64,000 bases of DNA from contig NC_051121.1 of assembly GCF_014839805.1 (NCBI RefSeq), positions 6,617,116 through 6,681,115 of the forward strand, in the 5' to 3' direction. The position numbers and the translations under genes are program-made. Below the pieces are notes generated by a model, which worked only from the letters and a program-made list of their open reading frames with translations, did not search any database and was not told where the DNA came from. Origin of the DNA: Manduca sexta. Taxonomy: Eukaryota > Arthropoda > Insecta > Lepidoptera > Sphingidae. Position 1 is the first letter of the stretch. Each line of letters opens with the position of its first letter. Positions 15,001 to 30,000 of the stretch are shown here, in pieces.

Positions 15001-18000
15001 ACAAGTCTGAAAATAGCTTGTCTGATTGTCCAGCCTAGACGTGTGACGGCCAATGGTGTAGTTTTTTTTGCATGTATCAGACTAATTAATGGTCCGTTGG
15101 CGATGTCGGTGAGGATATTTGGAACTGTTTTATGATTTGTATGTACGTTTTTGAGGATGATTTAATTGGGGGCGTCGCTCCCGGTCGTCTGGCGATGAGA
15201 ATGCGCATAATGCGAATGAGCTTACTAAACATATTCCTGTAAAATGATTGTATTGTACTGTTGAGTCAAATCGTGATCGCCCATGTGCGGTACATAATAT
15301 GTGTATATCTTCAGCTTTGACATATAATAAGTCAATCGTCTTGAAGTATAGGTACAGGTGTGTCTCCTCCATGTGAGAGAGCGTTGCAAATCTACAGTGA
15401 CTGCTCCTCAGTTTCGGTCGGTTCGTTCCCTACACTCATATTAAAAAAAATACGTGGGGTACATACTATGATTAAAACCATAAAAGTAGGCATAACTTAT
15501 ATTTTAATGATGCACCAGCAGGCAGCAACTTTTATACTAAAATACACAGAATAAAAACTTATGTGTCTCATTGTATAATAAAAAACTTGGAAAAATATGA
15601 ATACCGTTGTTTATGAGTTTCCGCCCCGGACGTAAGCCTGACAAATAGGCCACTGACTACCCCACGCCCCACGTAGATATGGGTAAGAGGAATAAGTCGG
15701 CCACTTTATGCATTCCCTAGGGCTCTAATTATAAGACTCATTAATTATTACTCAGTCGTGAACAACGTCAGTGTATCACAGGCTATGAGGGGACGAGACT
15801 TCCGAGTTCTATGGTTCCAAGTCAAGGACTGACATCAAAATGTGTGATTACATCAGAATGAATGATTCTTTGGTTCCGTTCTTTAAGGTCATTCATAGAT
15901 TTCGACCTTCGATTGAGTAGTAAACGATTTCAAGTATTTTAAGTCAAGTATAACTTACCATCAAGAACAATGAAAATAGCTTTTGGATTGTCAGTGATAT
16001 TTACTGAATTAAAGCTTTTGTTTGGTCAGTTTTGTCTACAATATATTATATTACTTGGACATTTTCACACCAAATCATCCAGCGCCATTTTCGTGTACAA
16101 ATAATGCTTTGTTTGTTTACATAACCCATATCCCTTTATAAACATCCAGTTCAGTACAACTATGTATTACAGCACGTGCCACGAGCCGTTCAGCCTAACT
16201 AATTGTGCCCATTGTTACGTGTTAATTCCGCACAATTTGCGATCGTTTCCCAACGTGGGACGTGACTGAGAAACGCTCGTGGTTGTTGCTAATTTGATGG
16301 TGTGTTTGTCAAATTTTGATTTGCAAATTAAGGCACTTTGCTAATCGTGTTTAGGTAGCTCGGTTCTGATGTGCTGGTTTAGTGACTGTGACATTAAGGC
16401 GAGTGCTTCGGATAACTTCATAAACTATTTCTCGCTTTGTTAGCTGTAGGCAGACTTATAAGTTTGCTTACGGCAGACAGAGCTATGAAGTATAATTGAA
16501 TTTAATGCATTTTTTTTATTTTTAGTGGTCGTATTTGTAGTGTTTTTTTAAGTCTAATATTATTGTCTTTTAAAGTTGATATCGGAGTTGGACATCTTAT
16601 AGTATAATCGCCGTCGGAGCATATCTATAATATACGTTTTATTTATGCATCTCTACTATTAGTATACCATAACCAACGAGATAATAACTCTGTGATCTTA
16701 ATAAACGCGTAAACATTTCTACTTTCACAATCAGTACTAGATTAGCACCAAAAATCTCCGAATAGACAGAAGTTTACATTTCCCTGTATAGGAGTTAGTT
16801 ATGCGCTTTGATCGCAGGAAGCGATGACTGCACTCTGCCAACAAAACTGACTATGCGTATGAATTAAGACTTTATCTACTGTTAACAAAGTTGTAATTTG
16901 TTAATTTAAGCCTACAATATTTGTAAAAATATCAGTCCATTTTAACTTGTGGAGATATTTCTTTGACGTTATTCTAAGTTACATAACACAAATGTATTTT
17001 TGGTAATTTATGGCTTTAGTGTTTCCGCATAGCACGCATAATCGTACACCGTTTAAAATGGCTGGCAATTTAAAAATATTCCATGATAAAACATGTCATT
17101 TTCCCCCTTATTTATTCGGATAACGGGAAATTATTTTATTCATTATCAATATATTGTCGTTAAAAGAAACGTGTGATTTAAACACGTATCCGAAAGAAAT
17201 AAAAATAAAAACGATACAGTTATTCTCCGTTAGCTGGAGTTTTATGTTGATTCATTGACGTATATTCTATAGACACGCACGTCCATATAAACTATTTGTT
17301 CAAAATCTGAACTAAAATGGCAACCAAACGACACTGTTGTAAACTATTTGTTCATTTATAAAACAAATCATTTTACTTATTTGACTAATATATTTAATTC
17401 ACATGCAGATTTACACTTAGATTCGCGTTTTTATATTATGAACGCTACCCCGTACACGACCAAAAGCATCAATATTGACACCATACTAAAATCAGTTTGA
17501 ATGGATGCCAGTTCAATTCAATTGAACACAATGAATGTTCGGAACGCCAAATCTAGTACGTTGTACATATTATATATAGATGGTTTTGATTAAGATTTTT
17601 TGGTTCTAAAATGAATATTCTGTGTTTTGTGTCATAGTGAATTAGTTTTCTAAGCATCAATATCGAAAATTACTTGAGACGTCTTTCATCCAAATCAGTG
17701 AAACAGGATATAATTGGTATGAACTGAATTCCCGGCGGCACTCCGGCAATGTTTGGTGCGCGGGAACTCCATGCCGGCATTGCTCCCATAATTGAAATGC
17801 TTGCACATTCGCGTCGGCTAACAATACCATTATGATTGGCCGAAGGTTCTTTTCCTAGTCGTTTGTCTACGGGGATGTTCTCGAAATGAGAATTCGTTTT
17901 GATTTGGTTTTCTTTCTCGGTTGATTAATGTTAATGAGTATTTCTCGCAATAAATTTACGTAACGCATAATGAATAGTTTTTTACGAAATGTTCTGTCTC

Positions 18001-21000
18001 ATTTGTCTTGTTCTATCAAATAATATAAAAAAGGAATGTATTAAATAAGATGAACAAAAAAAAAAGAACAGGTGAATCTGAAAAAATCGTTATGTAAGTT
18101 CATTTATTCTGAGAAATACTTTAATATAGTTTTATATGAATATAGGTTTTGCTAATAGCTCTGGTGTATCACCGTTTTCCGAAATAAAGGCCCACTCTGT
18201 ACTTTCCACAATAAAAAGTATGTAATTTAGGGCTTAGCCTATCAGTGTACCCAAGATCTAAACCCTCTCAGCGGTTTCCGTGTTTAATTCTATCAAACTT
18301 CCAAACATTCATAAATAAATGAACCAATGAGTCACGTATATTTTGAGGATTTAATATTAATTGTGATGTAACTGTGTGGCCTTTGCACAAATGTCATTAC
18401 CAATACATGCGACTTTGTAAAAACTTGTTATCGGTGGCGGACGTTCATGCTAGAAATATCTAGATTCTTCGGACCTATATCTTTATGGAAATTTTACAAG
18501 TTTTTGTACCTAATTCCGAATAAACTTGATTGGGTGATTGCTTTCTCGGTTTTGTAACATGATTAGGTATATAAATAAACATTAGTGTACGCTTTGTAAT
18601 TCGCATATTTTGATGTGCTGTAATTATGTATAAATTAAAGCTCTAGAACTGTCTATTTGAGCCCTTTATTGCCTATCTGTTAAAAAAAATTCATACATTT
18701 TACAGAGCTGAAATATTATCGAATTATTTTTAATCCCTAAGCTGATGAAGTCCTAAAGAGTTACGAACGAAACAGACGGTCCCTTATTATTCTGCAAGGT
18801 AGTTGTTTGAATGGTATTTAGCGAGCGATGTGCCAATGAATTAGTCAATTAGCTCGTTTCATTATGCAAAATACATATGGATTCATGTATTCAGTAGTTA
18901 GCGGCTTCGTTTTTTCTGATCTATTAATGTACTCATATGTTTGAATGCGGGGGTTACTTTAGAGTTCCATTGGCTCTCTGATGAAAAGTCAGTTGTTTCA
19001 GGAGTATTGTACTAAAAAATCAAAAAGAATTTTCATTAATAAATAAATATTTGTTCTTTTTGTAAAACGTAGCGAGTTTTAGTCCAAAAGGAACCAATAG
19101 TTTTTTACGTAACTCAATAACCATTGTTCAAACGAATTGTTCGGTTTTAGCTCGTAGTAATCGAAATCCCTATTTGGAAACCTTTAGTCCTTTTCTCGCA
19201 TTGTAAAGGAAGGCAAATGGGTTAATGTACTTTTTGGTAAATGTAAAAAGTTCTTGTTTTCTTTTTATTTGTGCACGCTTTCGCTTTTGGCTGTTGGTTA
19301 CCTTTTTCCTGTACTTTTCAGTCGGCCTTTGTTTTACCGAACTGAAAACTCTTTGTTCGTTTGGGACAATAATGCCTTGACTAAAAGTAAATCTTTATTT
19401 GGTGGATTATTAGAATGTTTGAGTGTAAAAAATGTTGTAAATTTATTTATGAATATATTTCAGTTTTATATGATGAAATTAAAGTCCGACTGACAGTATT
19501 ATTAAATGCTTGTAAAATCTGAAAGTTAGTTGAATTATAAGCATATTTAGATGTTTTTTTTTTATATTTGACTTTGAAGTTAAACGATGTTAAAACACAC
19601 AAATCATATGGTTGGTTTTCCTAATGATATGGAGATGAGCCAAATCTGGCTGTAGCATGCCTACTATTGCATACGTCGTTGCCATGGTAACATCGATTTA
19701 CAAATAAATGCAAACGTATTATCCAATGCCTAATGTTACATAAAATATCAAAACGTTTAACTAGTAAGTTTATTCAGGGGTTTTTCAGACGCCGCAGATT
19801 CCAGCCTTCTCCAATCCGTCTAGACAACTTGTAAATCTATATATAAGAATTAATCACTATTTCCGTTGGTCATCGCAACACGCGTGAACGGATAGAAAAA
19901 TTTCGCTAATTATTTTTTGTTGTGTTAATTATAGTCAAGTTCTTATCAAAGAAAAAAATAAGGAAGTTAAGCGAAACATTAGAAAATTTAAGAAAACTGA
20001 ACGACAATATTAATTTTACATAACTGTTAGTTGTTTGAAATCATTGTTAGCGATTGACAAAATGCGCGCTGCAAATTCATAGTTAAGACAGGACAACGTC
20101 TGTCGGGTCAGCTAGTAGTATTAATAATCATTATCACTGTAACCCTTCGCTAATCTGACGTACACTGTGTAGTGACGTAACAGCATGCAGCTGTTAACAT
20201 TTGCGCACAGCACACATGTTGAAATAACAGCACATTAGCTCGGCAAACACTGCATGTGTGGCCGGCGCTTTATTTAATTTGTATCGATTACAAAACATTT
20301 GACTCGCACGTTGCGGTGTATGCCATTACAATTTGCATAGTTATTAAATTAGGTTGTTATAAATAGATTTTATTCGTGACTTCGCTAGCGTCCCGGGTTA
20401 AAGTAACTTGTAGCACACACACACTACGGTCTTTAATTTTTTATACGCGCATGGTAAAGCCTTTCATACCTTATTGCAATCAGGAACTTCGTATTGGTGA
20501 GAAAATTATTATAATCGGTTAAGTAATTTTGGATTAGTGTTGTAGCCAGTGCGACTATTGGACATAATGAGACTTAACATCTCATGTCTCAGGATGGCGA
20601 GCGCAGTGGAATAGCAAACAACACTTTGTAATTCATGGTGTTGGGTGGTGTTTCTATTGTTTATGGGCGGTCGTATCTCTTACCATAAGGCGAACGAAAG
20701 ATCGTACAAACAAATCTTTCCGCTTTATATTACTATAGATAAATAATACTGGTATTATTTTGATAATGTCTCGTTATTAAAGTTGAAAATTTTTAATGAG
20801 ATTTCTAGAGACCTATTTCCATCGTTAGGTACAGATAGCTTCAAGATAGACCTTTTTCCATTATAAAGGCTTTTAATGCTTTGTCTGTTTTTCCGATATT
20901 GTAGATGTCATGGGCAATGGTGATATTTTACCGTCGGGCGGAATACTGTTTCGGTCGTTGCATTCTTCTATAAAGAGAATACTTACATTATGTACCTACC

Positions 21001-24000
21001 TAAAAATAACCATAAAACAAGTTGTTACATAAAGTATTATCCAGTTGTGATACGATTCAGATCATTTTAGAAAATGGTCCTTCGAGCACGACTAAAATTT
21101 ACCTTTAACGCCGACGTGCCAAAACGACATTGCATTCCAATAAGTCAGTTCATCCGATCAGCAGTCGACAGCTGGTCGGACCGCGGTTTTAATTGTGCAA
21201 TATCCGCGACGCCGGCGGAAGCGCTCCAGTCGGCACTGCATCGGATCGCGGAGACTCGAACCGGAACTAAACTTCACTGTCTGCGACTGAACAATGGGAT
21301 TAATATCAGTTTGGAGTGTTCGGATTGGTGTGCTGATTTATAGGTTTAGTCGGGATGAATTTTTGATACTGGGATTTTAGGTTTATATTTTTAAGTCAAG
21401 AATTATTCGTGCAATGGAAATAATAAGATTTGTTTGTTATTCAAGCTATCAAATGTGAGGATCGATGGCAATATTGTGTGTGCCTTATGCCAAAGTCTGT
21501 CATTATCGCTATATTCGCGTACAATAAGACAGACAGTATGTATTGTACAGCTACTATATTTTACGGGATTTCCCTAGATTTTTTATCTAAATCGGACGGA
21601 TATATTACTCTCCCTATGATAAGTTGTACGACTGCCAATAAATGTTATACCTCGTAATTGATAGCAATAATATTATTTATTATAATGTCTGTTACGATGA
21701 GAATTGAAACACAATAGTGCTGTTCGGAAGCAGTCAGCAACAAATCGGTAACTAAGACAAATTCTGGCATACAGAAGACCGCCATTTAATTCTATAGGTT
21801 AATTTATAGACCCATAATAAATTAGTGTTGTGGACTAAGGCCTTCTTCTTAGTAGTGGAGGCTCTTATAACAGCGTGTTAATGTATAATATATGGCTAAT
21901 ATTATTATAATATTACATACTTCATTGAACCTTACCGTCGCGAGCTAGATGGCAATCTTGCAGTATCCGTGCAGCGGAAATTCGCTTCATCGACGTCGAC
22001 TGAGACAAATCGCAAGGATTACTCATTAGGATTAAATATTGATAAAATGGTTTACCGCTTAACTATCTTTCTTTTTAATTAAAAAAAATGATATCTTTGT
22101 TGTACTAATAAATCACTCCTGGACAGTTTACAAATCCTCTTAACCTACGGGTTATATATAAATGATGTGGATAAACTGTAACGTATCCCAATTTTACTGG
22201 TAATCTTTCCTAATATTATAAAGCTGAACAGTTTGTTTGAATGCGCTAATCTCAGCAACTACTAAACCGATTTGATTTCTTTTCACTAATAGGAAGCTAC
22301 AGTCATCCTGAGTGCCTTATGCTACTTTCTATGCCAGGAAAATATTTATCCCGAAGATTTTCATGCGATTTTTCATGCGAGCAAAGTCACAGATCAAACT
22401 AGTTTGTCATTTTGATATAGCATTTAACTCCCCTACTAGTAATTGTCCCTATTTCAAAATTGTTATTCTTTCTGTAATAGAAACCTATGTATCTTATTCG
22501 TGTATATTATATTGAACCCGTAACATAAGGTATTTGGTAATATGGACTTAAAGGTTTTTATTTTCAGGCAAAGTAGTTGTTCAAAGGGTCATTATTGCCT
22601 ATGCTTCGATAAAAAAATACAAGGTATTCATTTCCATTTGCATATCAGCAAAACAATAGTTTTATTCACGACTCTGATTAGTCATACACGTGATAACAGA
22701 GTACTGAAATAGTGACTGCAAATAAAGATTTAAAGAATAATTTATGTACTAAATGTCATTGACGTGTTTTCCTTTGTATAAATGCGTTCCCGGTATTTAT
22801 AAAATATCCATCCATTCTATTCCAGTCATTACCTATAAGGAATATTCCATTCAGTAATCATATTAAAAATAATATTGTTAACACTACAGTATTATTTGTA
22901 TAACTCGTGGGGCATATATAAATATATCCATATATTGAAATACATAAAACCGACTGTATGATAGAACTCGGTGTTGCATTAGCATTTTATTATATCTAAG
23001 GCCGTATAAAACGATTCCTAAAGCTATAATATGGAACCACGTGGCTATGCCAAATTTATTTTCACACTTTCACGAATCATTGGGTTATCTATATCAGGGC
23101 AGGGGCGGATCGATTGTTAAGCCTCGCGCATACGTACGACACGATTTAACAAATGGAAAGAATTAGCGAACAATTAAAACAAAGTTTGTTTCACGTCGTG
23201 CCTTAATTTACAATATGCGTGTTAACTATTAAGTGTGATTATGTGTCAAACTTTTCTCTTTATTATAGATTTCCCAGTCCTACATCCCTTCACTTATTGT
23301 ATAGCTTAAATCTATAAAGCTAAAGAGTTTGGTAGTAAGTAATTTTTCATGGGTAAAATCTGTATTGTCGCTACCTCACTAATGGGATGAGTGTAACGGT
23401 TCTGTTGGTTTGACCGGTCTTACGACCTGATGTCGACATTCAGGAGTATAGCTACTTCAAGCCTACACAACTAGGCATATAAATATAGTGGGTCAGACGG
23501 CCTTGTAGCCACAGTTGGGAGCGTCCTGCCTACGCACCTGGGACGCACGATAAATTTCACTCCAAATACTTGGACATATTGAAGGCATGTCTGTGAAGGG
23601 AATATTACATTTTGTTATGTAAAAACGGGTACTCCATCGATGAGGTATAAAGCCATAGTTTTTAAATTTCAACGCTATTGTTATGATATTAAGGAATGTT
23701 TTGTCTGAGATGAATATTTTTATAAATATTTGTGACTACCAACTTTTATCTAAGTGTTAAGGTTATCAGTTTGCATCCCGGATTACAATTTACACGCAGT
23801 TTCTATCTTGTTTAGTCGGTAATGAGTCGAAATAGTGTTAAGCCGTCCCTAAGCCACTAAGCTGTACAGTTGGTTTATTCAATTATCAACAAATCTGTTT
23901 AAATTGTAACTATTGCGGTTCAATAACCGCCATAAATATTATAACCCTTATTAACACAATAAGATACGATATGATCACTAATCGTGTCATTTCACTGTCA

Positions 24001-27000
24001 GTTTAGGAAATTCGGTTTTTACTCAGCCATAAAAAAGGACTATATTTCCGTACCATGAAACCGCAAATATGTCTGCCGTTTCCAAATGTCCAATTGAAAG
24101 CGGAACGATGTTGGGCGCCCGGCTCGATCTTTATTGTTGACGGCGCTCGTCGACCGGGCGAGATGAAATTCCACAGGTATTGCCAGCCCACCATCCTGAA
24201 GTAGGTCTGATAATACTTAAATTACCTACTACCGATAGACATGCCAAATTGTGCGAATACTCGTACATGTAGAATGTATTTGTTGGTGGTAAGATATGTT
24301 TTATATCCCCCTGTATAGCGAACACCGGACCCAAGGTGTTGATACTCGCTATAGTAGCCTACGTAAGTGTGTCGCGTTCCGGGATCAACCTGTGCGTTCA
24401 AACAGGCCGGCATAATTATGTCGACTGTCGAGGTGTAATCATCTCTCGTCAGTAGACATTCTATTGGACCGTACTCCACTTACTATCAGGTGCAGTGCGG
24501 TCGATTTGCTGAGACGAAATAAAAAAAACTCTGCACACGATATACCCTCGTTCTATCGAATTACAAATAAAATAATAAATATCAGTTTCTTGGATACTAA
24601 AACTCCGTACACTTTACAAGTCCAGTTTGGGCTACCCAGGGGCATGAGAAACTAGGAGAAATCCGCGAAACTCGGTCGGATGGCAGCCCTAACTTCATCT
24701 TTCCCGCGTCGCCCCGGGGAGCGATCCCACAAAAATTTCCCATTTCCCCATTTTAATAGCGCTCGTATACGACCAATACTCTCGGTAAAGTACTTTAGTG
24801 CAATTAAAACCGGGATTACGTTCCATGCTATGTGGTTTTTATTGTTTGCGCTGTTACGGCGGATTGTGGGCGAGATTACGATGCAAGTTTTATAGTCTGG
24901 GAGCGCTTTGGAATCTATTAAAAAACTTCGATTTTATTGTGATGGGATGGGTTTGTTTGTAGCCATTTACGTGTATTTTTCCGTAAATTCGTAAAATTTT
25001 ATTTTATTCAAGAGGAACAGAAAATAGTTACACATAAATAAGTGAAGAGTAAAATTACATATGTACTGAAAAATTTTGTTATATTTAAAATTGCGTTATA
25101 TTAGAACATTGTTTAGTGTTTCTGCTCACGATAACGGCTGGTTTGAGCAGCTAGTCCGCAACGCGAAATTTGGCGCGACCACACCTCTTTACTGTAGGTA
25201 TACCAATACATAAATCCGCTACCAAAACTGCGGTCGTATCTTTCGAGGTAGAATCGGTCTGATAACTCACCAGCGTAGATGCATATTTACTTCGCATCTT
25301 CTACGCACGCTATTTAATCATCTCGTAGATGTTAATTGCCAATGATGTTCATTTAACAAAATGCTCTAGGCAACAAATTTTCACTGTTTATTGAATATCG
25401 AAATACGTATTTATGAGGTCACTTTTAAAACTTGTTTGCAAATAAATAGGACACATGTAATGTTGATTAACATAATTTGTACCGTCTAGACGGGATGGAC
25501 GATTATCTAATATCTATCTACATTATTTTGAATATGTAAACAATCTATGTTATTAACCTAAGTGCCAGTATTGTTATCTACCTCCTGGCAGTATGTTTGA
25601 TGAAATTGTTGGATCTTTACATTTTGTTTATCGCTTTATTCTGCGCAAAATTCCGTTTGAATTCGAATTTTGAAACTACGTAGTCACTAATCAGTAATAA
25701 TAATGTATTATTATTATCCTTATTCATTGGATTGGATTCTTTTACTAGTTAATTGAATCCTCCAAGGTTTGTTTGTCGCCGATTTCGGTAAGATAGCCAT
25801 TTTTACTTGTTGTTCAAGTGTAGTCTCTATTGTATTTAGTTTTGTTATACGCCTTAATGTACAATAAAGGGTTTAAAACAACATAAATAAATAAAATATT
25901 ATATGATGTCTTTAAAGGACTTAATAAAAAGTATAATATGCAGGGCCCGGATTAATATGTAAATACATATTTTTAATTTACGCGATTTTCGTGCTAGAAC
26001 TTATTCTCTACATCTATTATCGTAGTTGGCTTGTGAAAAACAAATTTTTATTTTCCATATTTTTTCCATATTTTAAGGTTAAGTCCATATTTTACAAAAA
26101 CATATCACCATCATCCATATTTTCAAACATTATACGTACGTGACGTTTTAAGCTGCTTGCACGTCGGTGTATTTTTACGTACCTACATTTGCGCTATTAC
26201 ATAATATTATATTTTTCTTTCAACGTTTCGAAGGCTGCAGCCTTCATGGTCACGGGGCGGATTAAGGTGTTGGAGGTCCGAAAGGGCTGCGAAGTCTCCG
26301 AAACGTCGGGATAAAAATATAATATAAATAACCGCGATAGAGTAAAAGAAAAATGATTTATTTTTGATGAAACGATAATTTTTATAGAATTTTAATTCAA
26401 CATTTCGCTACCTTTTTTAAAGTTGTTTTTTAAATATAACTCTTACTGTAACAGTAACTGATTTTTCAAAATAAAGAATGTTTAAAATGAAAGGTATTGT
26501 TGTTTTATACTCCATATTTTTGCCATATTTTAGATTTTTTGGTCCATATTATATGTACATATTTTGTTTTTTTTTATACATATTTATCCGGGCCCTAATA
26601 ATATGTAATCTATAAAATTCCTATCACACTAAATATAAGCAAGCGCTTTTGCACATGAATCTACATAATAGAATAATGAATGTTTGTGTGTTTTTTACAG
26701 GACGAGGAGTCGCTGGAGTCGTCGAGGCCGGTGTCGAACATCACCCACCACAGCATCATGTACGCGCCCAAGTGTCTCGTCATCGTGTCGCGGCAGGACT
26801 ACATCGACACCTTCAGAGTAAGTACTGTAGCACAGACAATTATACTACATTATACTTAGATAATACAGTGACCTTGATAATAAATGGATTGCATTAAACT
26901 TATCCTTATATCGTACTCGTATATGAAGTAATGGCAAGTTCTCGGATTATGGATCCTATATGGCAGACGGTAGATGCAAAAATCTGGTGACATAAAAAGG

Positions 27001-30000
27001 CACAAAATCCTATTTATATATTGCTCTTGATTTCATGTTCCAGAATTGCCTAGGCATAATCTACACAGTATGGGTGGAGAACTTGGGCGTGCCACTGGAG
27101 ACGCTGGTGGGTAACCTGCTGGGCGGCGTGCTGGTGCCGGAGCCGGGCGGGCCGCAGGTGCGGTTCAGCATCGGCGCCGGCGACCGGCAGGCGCTGCAGC
27201 CGCCCGCCGCGCCGCCGATGCCCATCACCCACACCTCCGTGTATATGCTGCTTAGGTTGTTAGGTGAGGATTGCTGGTTTAGTATACAGTTATGTGTTTT
27301 AGAAACAATAATATAATGAGCTGGAGTCACGACCTAGATAAATCAGTACTCGGTTGCATCGATGGATGCAGTAGTACATTTAATATATCGATTACAGCGT
27401 TGATATTGTTACTTTCAACACGTCTCTTAAATTCATGTACAAAGACTTTAAATCACAGATTTGTTGGCCTTAATAATAGCACCAAAGAAGCTGGCATTTT
27501 CTGAAATAAAAAAAAAAAAACTATAAATACCATACAATACAATTGTAATTCTACATGTTGTTAATTAGTAACATGTGGTTTCTTACCTGAAAAAAAAAAC
27601 AACCTATGAATACAATACAATTGTAATTCTACATGTTGGTAATTCGTATCACGTGGTTTGCAGGCATCCACAACGCGGTGACGCTGTGGTGCGCGGTGAT
27701 GAGCGAGCACAAGGTGCTGGTGGTGTCGCTGGCGGCGGCGCGGCTGGCGGCGGCGTGCCGCGCGCTGGCGGCGCTGATGTTCCCGTTCCGGTACGCGCAC
27801 GTGTACATCCCGCTGCTGCCCGCCGGCCTCAGCGAGGTGCTGGCCACGCCCACGCCCTTCCTCATCGGCGTGCACTCCAGTCTCAAGGAGGAGGTGTCCG
27901 AGCTGGTGAGTGGTGGCTTGGACGGTGAATGAAGAACACAAGTTCACAAAAAAAATCTTTATTCAACTATTATTTCTCAGTTCTTTTAGTCTTCTTGAAT
28001 CAACCAACAGTGAATTTCGAATTGAGCCTACAACTGTATTATTTACCAATCTTTCGGCCACACAAAATACTAATTGATTAATCTCATTAATCCTTTAATA
28101 ACTAGTGCCACAAATAATAACTATGTTTCTTTTGATTACTTTGATTCTAAAGCTACATATTTGATGTCATCGTTTCAGTTGGACGTGATCGTAGCGGATC
28201 TAGACGTAGGCTCTCTTCACATACCGGCCGGTGTCAACATCCCCCGACCTGAAGGCAAGCTGTTATCATCATTACAAGACGCCCTGGCCCTGGTGCTACA
28301 GCCGGAGCTTCGGTCCGCGGACTCGGCCTTCGCCCCGCCTCCGCCCTCCGCCTCGCCACCTCACATGCTCGATAAGGAGATCAGGGCGGTGTTCATGAGG
28401 ACCTTGGCTAAATTGCTGCAAGGGTATAGGTAGGTTATACATTAAACACTTATTACTGTTATACATTAAAATGAAACTATTTTTCGGATGTTATAACGGT
28501 TTTTATATTTTAATTTTCTCCAGACGTTACGAAGATTTTGCAGCTTTCGTGGTTACGGGGGGACTAACGGACTAAATCCGATAAATAATTTAATTTTAAT
28601 GTCTAACATTCGCGTAAACATAAATCATTATAAACTATCATTTTAATACAGACAAGTCTAATATGGTTAAAAAGAAAAAGTAAAAAAAGTTGTTTTTTTT
28701 TTTATACATCATTACGCTCCTTTCTTTGCATAATCCAATTTATAGAATCTTTATAATTTTTTCCAGGCATTGTCTGACAATAATCCGCATCCATCCATCT
28801 CCGGTTCTGACATTCCACAAACTCGGGTTCCTGGGGAGCCGGGGACTGTCGCAGTGTCCCTTCGCGGTTCGCCTGTTAGACTCCATGTTCTTCAACGGGT
28901 TGGTGGCGGAGCGAGGTCCCCCGTGGAGATCCACTGACATTTTCGACGATCTTGTACAGTGAGTATGATTAGGCGATAGTAACAATGAAGTTAAAGAAAA
29001 TCAGTCAACAGCTCAAACATTCTTCCCTAATCCACATTAGTCATTACCCTCCTTTAAGGGCAGTAATGCATTCAAAATTCTTGCGATGGTGTGGTTGTTT
29101 TCGAGCTTATGAGGTAAATTTAGGTGACTAACTTGTACCTTTGCTGGACTAAACTATAAAAAATGTTCCTGATACAATGATGTCATTCAGTTAAATTCAG
29201 TAAAATTACATGAAAATACATTTGAAGTCTTATCAATCAATCATTTTTATTTCAGAAATCTTCCGGAGCAGTTGAGGCTAGAATCATTAAATCCAGAATT
29301 AGAATTACAACACATACAGGACTTAGCTATGCAGTTACATCTAAATGAAAATCCAAATCCTCAGGTATAAATCTATTTCATTCTTAATTAATACTTGCTA
29401 TGATAAATATCATAACAACATATTTTATATTATTTATAAATACACCCTAAAAACATAAGAATATTTTGTAGTACATAACTATAATTGTAGAGAAAGTTTG
29501 CAGTATTTTTAAGTAGTTTTGAGCTAATTTACTGCATTGAGTCATAATGTGAACTTTTATTAAGATTAGTCGGAGGTCACACTTGGTGTGTAGTTGTATG
29601 TTTTGTAATGTGTATGTGTGGTTGCGCAGGCGTTCCAGCAGCGCGTGCTGCGGCCGCCGGCGGGCGCGTCGGGGCGCGTGCACCAGCCGCCGCTGCCCGC
29701 GCTCGACGCGCGCGCCGTCACGCACGTGCTGCACGACCTCGCCGCCAGGACCGGCAACGAGCACAAGTACGCACACCACACTACTCATGTTGCTACATTA
29801 CGGGAGCACATTAGAACCAAGTAAACAGGAGGACTCGTGTTGAAACGATATCTTGAAATTAGTGACATTTGTTTTACAATGTTGCCAGTAAAAACATCTT
29901 AAAATATACTTTGATAATTTTTTTATAAATTTGGGCTGTATGTGCTTAAAACACATTTGCTTTTATATAATAATATTTGTGAGCATCGTATTTTTTTTCA

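Larger units (their letters stand above)
503..26700 (+). other. Sbf intron 2, 26 kb
   Basis: AT-rich intron. I find no long open frame that looks like a protein of known family. Besides the mobile elements and sites listed separately, the stretches 503-2400, 2800-5090, 5650-7350, 7620-8450, 8610-9430, 10340-12190, 14530-19830, 20720-21060, 22340-23990 and 24900-25930 show only scattered AT-rich tracts and degraded repeats. The only GC-richer islands are near 8460-8600, 21070-21340 and 24000-24900. Confidence 0.85.

Noticed and set aside
16135..16270. TATA-like ccctttataaac with a 35-codon frame starting [10 protein letters not shown]
   Set aside because: TATA to ATG spacing is too short for a normal start and the frame has no partner exon.
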